Assembly (NCBI RefSeq): GCF_030272615.1 | Contig: NC_081405.1 | Span: 650,394,920 to 650,458,919, forward strand | Direction: 5' to 3' | Origin: Cryptomeria japonica | Taxonomy: Eukaryota > Streptophyta > Pinopsida > Cupressales > Cupressaceae | Length of the DNA stretch: 64,000 bases | Shown here: one piece after another, positions 58,736 to 64,000 of the stretch | Layout of the letters: each line of letters opens with the position of its first letter | Position numbering within the stretch: position 1 is the first letter of the stretch | The notes under the pieces: model-generated | Told to the model about the DNA's origin: nothing | The model's input: only the letters and a program-made list of their open reading frames with translations | Database searches by the model: none | Translations under genes and position numbers: made by a program

Positions 58736-61255
58736 TTCTTTGAATGCCCATGCCATCACACTACAGCAGATCCACACCATACCAAAGGGAGGAAAGGGAG
58801 ACATCAAACCTGCTATTACACTGATCAAAATTTCAAGAAGCCTATTCCAATGCCAATGCCATCTGTTCAACGCAGAGGAGAGGAAATATTGGTTTGCCCT
58901 TGCTAGTAAGCTTCAACGCTATCTTGGTTGCTTCATTTGGGAGAGCACATGAGGAGAAAGAGGAGGTTGCAATGTCAATTATTTGAAAACCTTAACAAAA
59001 AACCTCCTCCCCAATCCATGTGAAGGATCTGGAACTACAGCCCCCTTCTTTGCTTCCTCATCTCCACGTGAGATTTGCTAAAGTCAACTCCATTACCATG
59101 CAGGGAAAGGGAGAATACTATTTTCCATTTAATTTCAAAGCTCCAACATAGCCCACTTACCATCCTCCATGTCATGCAGGGGGAAAAGAAGCCAAGAGAC
59201 CACAAAATGGAAGATATCACTTGAAATTTGGAGCATTTCTTTTGGATCTCCCTGCAGCACGTGAGAAGAGGGAAATTTGATGCAGTTTATGAACACTTGC
59301 TGGGACTCTAAATACCACGTGGGAGTCAATCTATTTGCATTCCATTCCCCTTTCTTAGCCATGCCATGTGAGGGAGAATGCTGGTCTTCAATCATCCGCT
59401 GGAGATATTTGTCAAAATAAACCTATGTGGAAGGAAGTCTCTTTGTTTGATTGGCATTTAATTTGCCAAAGTCTGCATTCTCTTATGCTTTCAACGCTCC
59501 TCACCTCTGGTTAATACTTCTCAATGAAAATGTGTGTGCCTCTGCAATTGCATATAAATAACTACTAGCATACCCAGCAGTCAAAATATTATGCATAATG
59601 TGCTTATATTTCATGTTTGTCTTTATTGCTGAAGGAACATTTGACATTACATTTATCAATTTGAATTTTCCATTTGCTTAAGCTGTTGAAAGTCTTCTCA
59701 ATTCCATGACAAAGAACAATTAATTGACATGAATCATTCTTCTTCAGTTATGGTCTCTTTGTCAGCAGGATCTAAAACCATTTCCATATCAACTACTTCT
59801 TTCTCTACTTCATCATTTGTCAAAAGGGAAATTGCATACCATAAAAACTGAACAATTCGCCACAAAAATAATGCATAAGCATGAGCCAGGTCGGGTTCCA
59901 AAGTGGGTTCGACTAAAAAAATAATTTCGTTTTCTAGCAACTGGCCCCTAGAATGCTTCACGGACCTCAAACACACCTCTGGAAATAATTGGCATCGTTT
60001 TCGGATCATCAGACTGAATTTTGCAATCTTCAGGCAATCACGCCACAATTTTCGCATTTAATCGCGAAGACGTAATTTTCAAACCTGTCAAAACACCTTT
60101 CTAGAGCTCGCCATCTGACAGGCGTGTACTCTGATATGCAAGCATGACATCTACCAAACGGTTTCTCAAGACGAGTCCCAAGCAAAGAGCTATTAATTTC
60201 TGAAAATGCCCAACTGGCTCTGTCGACACTGCAGACCTGATGAAGTCAATGTCCTGGCAACACATGACGCCTTTCTCAAAAATATCAAACGACCTCCGTA
60301 GGTCCTCAAATTCAGAACATAGGTACCTTAAAGTACATATTAAATCTTTGAATTCTCAATTTGATCACTAGACTGACAGGATGCAAATGGGGCGCTCACA
60401 AAAATGGCTGCATTAACTGATATAACACTGGAGTGCAGATAACTGAATTTGATGGTAAAATGAGCTCTTTTGAAAACTAATCAAACGGATTGGTGGAGGC
60501 TCAAAATTTGAAACGTAGCTCATCATTTATACCAACATTAGCTCAGAACAAACATTCTGACATGACGCTCACTGTGGCAACTTTTACACTTGTGCGAAAC
60601 AGGGCTCCGACTAGCTGTCGAAACAGGGACTTGCCAAAACACACAAACTGCAAACAGAATTGGCTATGAAAACTAAGCAAATGGATTCGTCAAGACCTAA
60701 AATTTTGCACGCTGACTCACATTTATGCATAGAATTGGATCCATTTTTAAATTCTCCATGATGAACAATAGGGCAAAAGATGTAATCGCTCAAATTAGGC
60801 TACTCAATAAAATCTGCATTTGTGCCTAAAATGCACTTCCAGCTCACCCCTCAAACTGGGTACCTCATAAACTTATCCAAATTGAATTCTAAAATTTGCA
60901 CATCACTGAATAGGCCAAATGAAAGGTGTGGGACATGAATCCCGAGCCTTACCCTCTGAAAATCAATGGGCTCCATTTTACCCCCTTGCTAACTAGGCAT
61001 TCAAACTGACTTATTCGGGTACTTTTCTGACATGCAGAACAAAATTTTGAATTAGACCTATAAACTTTGACTCAATTTTAATTATTCCCAACACAAATAG
61101 CTCTCTCCTTTTGACTTGAGAAGCTTTCAGTTTGCTCCTAAGAGATTCAACTTCATTTCATCTAGCTTCTAGATCTCTAGTCATCTCAAAGTAGCTCTTG
61201 CCCCCATGGTAGTTTCAAGACTCCCTTCTAAGTGGTTAGGCTTCAAAGAAGATAG

Positions 61256-61267
61256 GCTTTGATACCA
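61256..61267 (-). other. Primer-binding site of element C (Met tRNA)
   Basis: The minus strand reads TGGTATCAAAGC, one base different from the usual TGGTATCAGAGC, two bases from the 5' LTR. Confidence 0.8.
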
Positions 61268-61269
61268 AT

Positions 61270-62394
61270 TGATGGACTTGAAAATCACTAAGAGGGGGGT
61301 GAATTAGTGACACGAAATAAAACACTACTTCAAACACTAACCGGTAGATGAACTTAACCAAGCATTTCAACAAAATACATGCTATCCAAAATGATATAAC
61401 AACATCCACAAAAATTAAAGCATCCACCATAACACAAGTGTTTATACGTGGAGAAACCAAATAGGTAAAAACCACGGTGAGATGGAACTTGCAATTTAAC
61501 TATCTATAGTAATAGACAACTGACCAGTTAAGTTCTTCCAAAGTGCTCTGTTAGGAGCAAATCTTGTTAGAGATCCCAAGCTTGATTAGAATCTTATACC
61601 CTATTAAGAGTACTACCCTGTTAGGAGTAATCTTGTTGGAGGATTTGAGAATCCAAACTAATGGATCACCTTGTAAGAGGAATTGTACAATGAATCTTGT
61701 TAGAGCTTACCCGATTAGGGGATTTGATTATGTTTTAATGATTAGAAAAAAACAAGAATGGTTTGATCTATTCTGAGTAGCACATTATTTTCTTGGTCAA
61801 ATGATTCTAAATATATTCAACACTGCTCTTCATCTTAACACTTATCATTCTTCAACAAAAAACTTCCACTCCTTATGGATATCAATATTCGCATAACATC
61901 ATTCTCTATCACTATGAGTTTCAAATGATTCACTAAGATGTCTTAATATAGACATTCAAATCTTATGTCAGCCTAAGGAAATCAAAACACAATTTCCTAG
62001 GTGCAGTGTATCTAGACAAGTAATCATAATGCATCACAAAAATGACCACCAAGAAGTTGGTGTTGGTAACTCATCACAAAATCAGATATCGGTTAGAACA
62101 GTCAATACCCGCTGGAATAAAACATGTGATCCGTTGTCCTGGAATCTTCTGCTTGATCTCCATCTTCATCTTCATCTTCATTTTGATGTTGACTTAGTGT
62201 AGCCACAGTTTGTTTCTTATGCACATACTAGTTGACACAGAGTATCGGTTAGAGATAAACCTTAAACATACCAGTTGACAGTGTAGACCAATTGAAGTTA
62301 CACCGGTAGTCAATGTAATCATGTGTGTGTGTGTGTGAGTGTTTCATCAATGACAACAAGTGATGAATACATTACAATCATCATCAAGCCAACA
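61270..62394 (-). mobile_element. 5' LTR of element C (1,125 bp)
   Basis: On the plus strand it begins TGATGGACTTGAAAATCACT and ends TCATCAAGCCAACA, followed by GGATC. It carries an extra block near 61680-61750 and a short GT run near 62323-62338. Confidence 0.9.
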
Positions 62395-63329
62395 GGATCT
62401 CCTTGCTGGAACAACTACTGTTGTTGTCATATGGTTTAGTAATTGAAATTATATCACTAACCTTTTCTTGATTAACATGAGAAATAACCACTGTCTGGGA
62501 CAAGTTCTCTTTACTCACATTTTTTGTTTGAATCATAATTCATATCATGGTTAGTGAAATTAGAAGGGATGTAGATGCTTTGATATTGGCCTTTACCTTT
62601 TGATTCACACCTTTCTTCGACATCTAACATCTTAGGACAACACACTCTTGCAGATAGATAACCTTTAGGGATTCCATATTTCAGGTTATTTTCGATATCC
62701 ATTTCTATCCTATAGGCCTGATGCATGGTTTTTGGGTCATTGTCTCTCAGCAAATAACTCATTTCCTCATCAAACACAACTAGGTAAACAACTAAACACA
62801 CTGTATCATTGGGCCTATACCTACTAGGAATATCCTCCAATGTTCATGCAAATCTGAGATTGAAAACACGGATTAATTTATCTTCCTTCTTTTGAATACC
62901 TATGAATATTTTTATAATGGAACTTGGATCAACTCTTTCACCAAATTGTTCCATGAAAGCTACTTTCAGTTCATCCCATAAAGAAATAGAACATGCTGGA
63001 AAATAAGAAAACCAATCTTTGGCATCACCCTTCAAAGATTGAACAAAAAACTTCAAGAGAATATCTTCCTTATTTATCTCAAAATCTCCCATAAAACCAG
63101 AATTCTCTTGCAAATGTTGATGTGTTGATTTTGATCCTTTCCTAGTGAAATCTGGTAAATATTCCCTAACCTTAGTAGGTATGGGATTTGGGAAACCTTG
63201 AATACCATTAAAATTAAATGGTTTATATCTTTCCATAGATAACATTTTGATGTGACTTGAAAGAGGTATCACACTTACATTTGATATTTCATAGGGATAT
63301 AAAGGAAAATAATACATCTTATCACTCAT

Positions 63330-64000
63330 TCCCCTTCTTTCCTTTACAATCTTAAAATATTACAATGCATATCTAAAACAACTTCACCCAACTTAATACA
63401 AAATCTAGAAATGTATCACAAAAGCATGTAAAATAAACACTACTATTCCCTCTCTTAGTGTTTTACTCACTTAATAGGGAGACATTTTCTACATATTATT
63501 TTCATGAAAACACATTCGACTCATGAAAATCAAAATACCTGGAGATGTTTCAATGATTGGAAATTAATCTTTTGGCTTGCAACAGTGATAGATTTGAAAC
63601 TATCTCCACCTCTGTATTAGGTTCCTTTGTAGACTCACCATCTCTTTGCAAAAGTCAAAATTTTAAACAACGGGAATTTCTTTACAGGCCAAAGTTGTTC
63701 AAAAACCAGCACTGCGACATCTTCTTATCATCATATGGCATCATATGAATTCAATCCTCAACTGCTCAGGGTACTTCATCATGAGAGCTCAAAACTGCTT
63801 CATCTCTTCTACAAAATCTTTGGTTCTTCTTCAAATAATGCACATTGGTATAGAGATCTCAGAGTCACCACTCACTACTTGTGAGGTATTGAAATAATCA
63901 TGAAATAGGAACTAATCTAGACAAACTTGCATTGAAAGATGAAATACAACAAATTCTCAAACAACATTCATGAGAAATGACTCAAACTGACAAGGGACAA
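63330..64000. other. Upstream flank of the gag-like gene
   Basis: On the minus strand this lies upstream of the gag-like start. It is AT-rich; no primer site or LTR end was seen before the window edge. A 63-aa plus frame at 63557-63748 has no recognised motif. Confidence 0.35.

Larger units (their letters stand above)
56859..61093 (-). mobile_element. Unidentified 4.2-kb insert in element C ORF1
   Basis: This segment interrupts ORF1 of element C. On the minus strand its ends are TGTTGGGAATAATT and GGGTTATCA, compatible with TG...CA LTR ends, but no clean 5-bp duplication flanks it and I found no internal LTR pair or pol motif. GC content is higher around 58050-58460. Short duplications lie at 58341-58440 and 58684-58735. 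A 107-aa minus frame (60057-59734) has no recognised family. A very long solo LTR or a captured host segment are both possible. Confidence 0.4.
50793..62394 (-). mobile_element. Element C: pol-less LTR retrotransposon with a 4.2-kb insert
   Basis: The 11,602-bp span is bounded by GGATC at 50788-50792 and 62395-62399. On the minus strand: 5' LTR 62394-61270, primer site 61267-61256, ORF1 (coiled coil and four knuckles, interrupted by an unidentified insert at 56859-61093), ORF2 55238-52132, serial purine tracts and 3' LTR 51856-50793. Without the insert it is about 7.4 kb. No pol motif is seen in its own sequence. Gene order matches element A, although the LTR sequences differ. Confidence 0.85.
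49385..63329 (-). pseudogene. gag-like gene with long acidic extension, split by element C
   Basis: The right part (63329-62400) is a Retrotrans_gag protein: FVQSLKGDAKDWFSYFP, then LWDELKVAFMEQFGERV and a degenerate C-terminal helix, typical of plant Ty3/gypsy Gag. The first stop is TGA at about 62844. Once element C and one GGATC copy are removed, the frame continues at 50787 and can be followed to about 49385, some 470 more codons with about eight stops. This extension is rich in Asp, Glu, Ser and Asn (for example SCTSDEDNSSMQDF, EELGSEEDEIGCDE) and ends near SGHKLLGVE. I see no zinc knuckle, protease or polymerase. A gypsy gag fused to an unusual acidic tail, or a separate pol-less element, would fit. 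Confidence 0.6.

Overview
This window looks like transposon-derived DNA from a large plant nuclear genome. It is AT-rich, I recognise no intact host gene, and almost every interpretable stretch is a long terminal repeat (LTR) retrotransposon or a fragment of one, often nested two or three deep. A gymnosperm (conifer-like) source is plausible from the old, slowly removed, heavily mutated nests, but that is inference. No rRNA, tRNA, CRISPR or bacterial features were seen.

Layout. 1-5742: 3' non-coding end and 2.7-kb 3' LTR of a long-LTR element. 7703-15340: a complete but mutated Ty3/gypsy chromovirus (LTR, Met-tRNA primer site, gag, PR-RT-RNaseH-INT-chromodomain, LTR) with target duplication GGAAG. 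17139-18120: solo LTR (duplication AGTAG). 18466-22325: Pro-rich fragment, gypsy retropepsin fragment and a candidate LTR on the minus strand. 23232-36016: minus-strand element A (duplication ATTAT), carrying two younger insertions: a 1.3-kb deleted relative (A2) in its left LTR and a complete Ty1/copia element (28692-33561, duplication CTTTC) in its second ORF. About 36100-37020: a broken plant-mobile-domain gene. 38475-46718: LTR remnants, one split by minus-strand element B (40442-46552, duplication TTATG). 49385-63329: a minus-strand gag-like gene split by minus-strand element C (50793-62394, duplication GGATC), which itself holds a 4.2-kb unidentified insert.

The main finding is that A, B and C are related LTR retrotransposons with no recognisable protease, reverse transcriptase, RNase H or integrase in their internal regions. 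A and C encode a coiled-coil protein with four tandem CCHC knuckles (ORF1). All three encode a roughly 1,000-residue protein (ORF2) with at least two conserved helical blocks. They have Met-tRNA primer sites (lost in B), TG...CA LTRs and several AAGGGGGAG-like purine tracts before the 3' LTR, ends that resemble those of Sirevirus-type copia elements. The simplest reading is a non-autonomous family mobilised by another element's polymerase while keeping its own packaging or accessory proteins. In the gypsy and copia elements almost all premature stops are TAG, as expected from decay at methylated cytosines.
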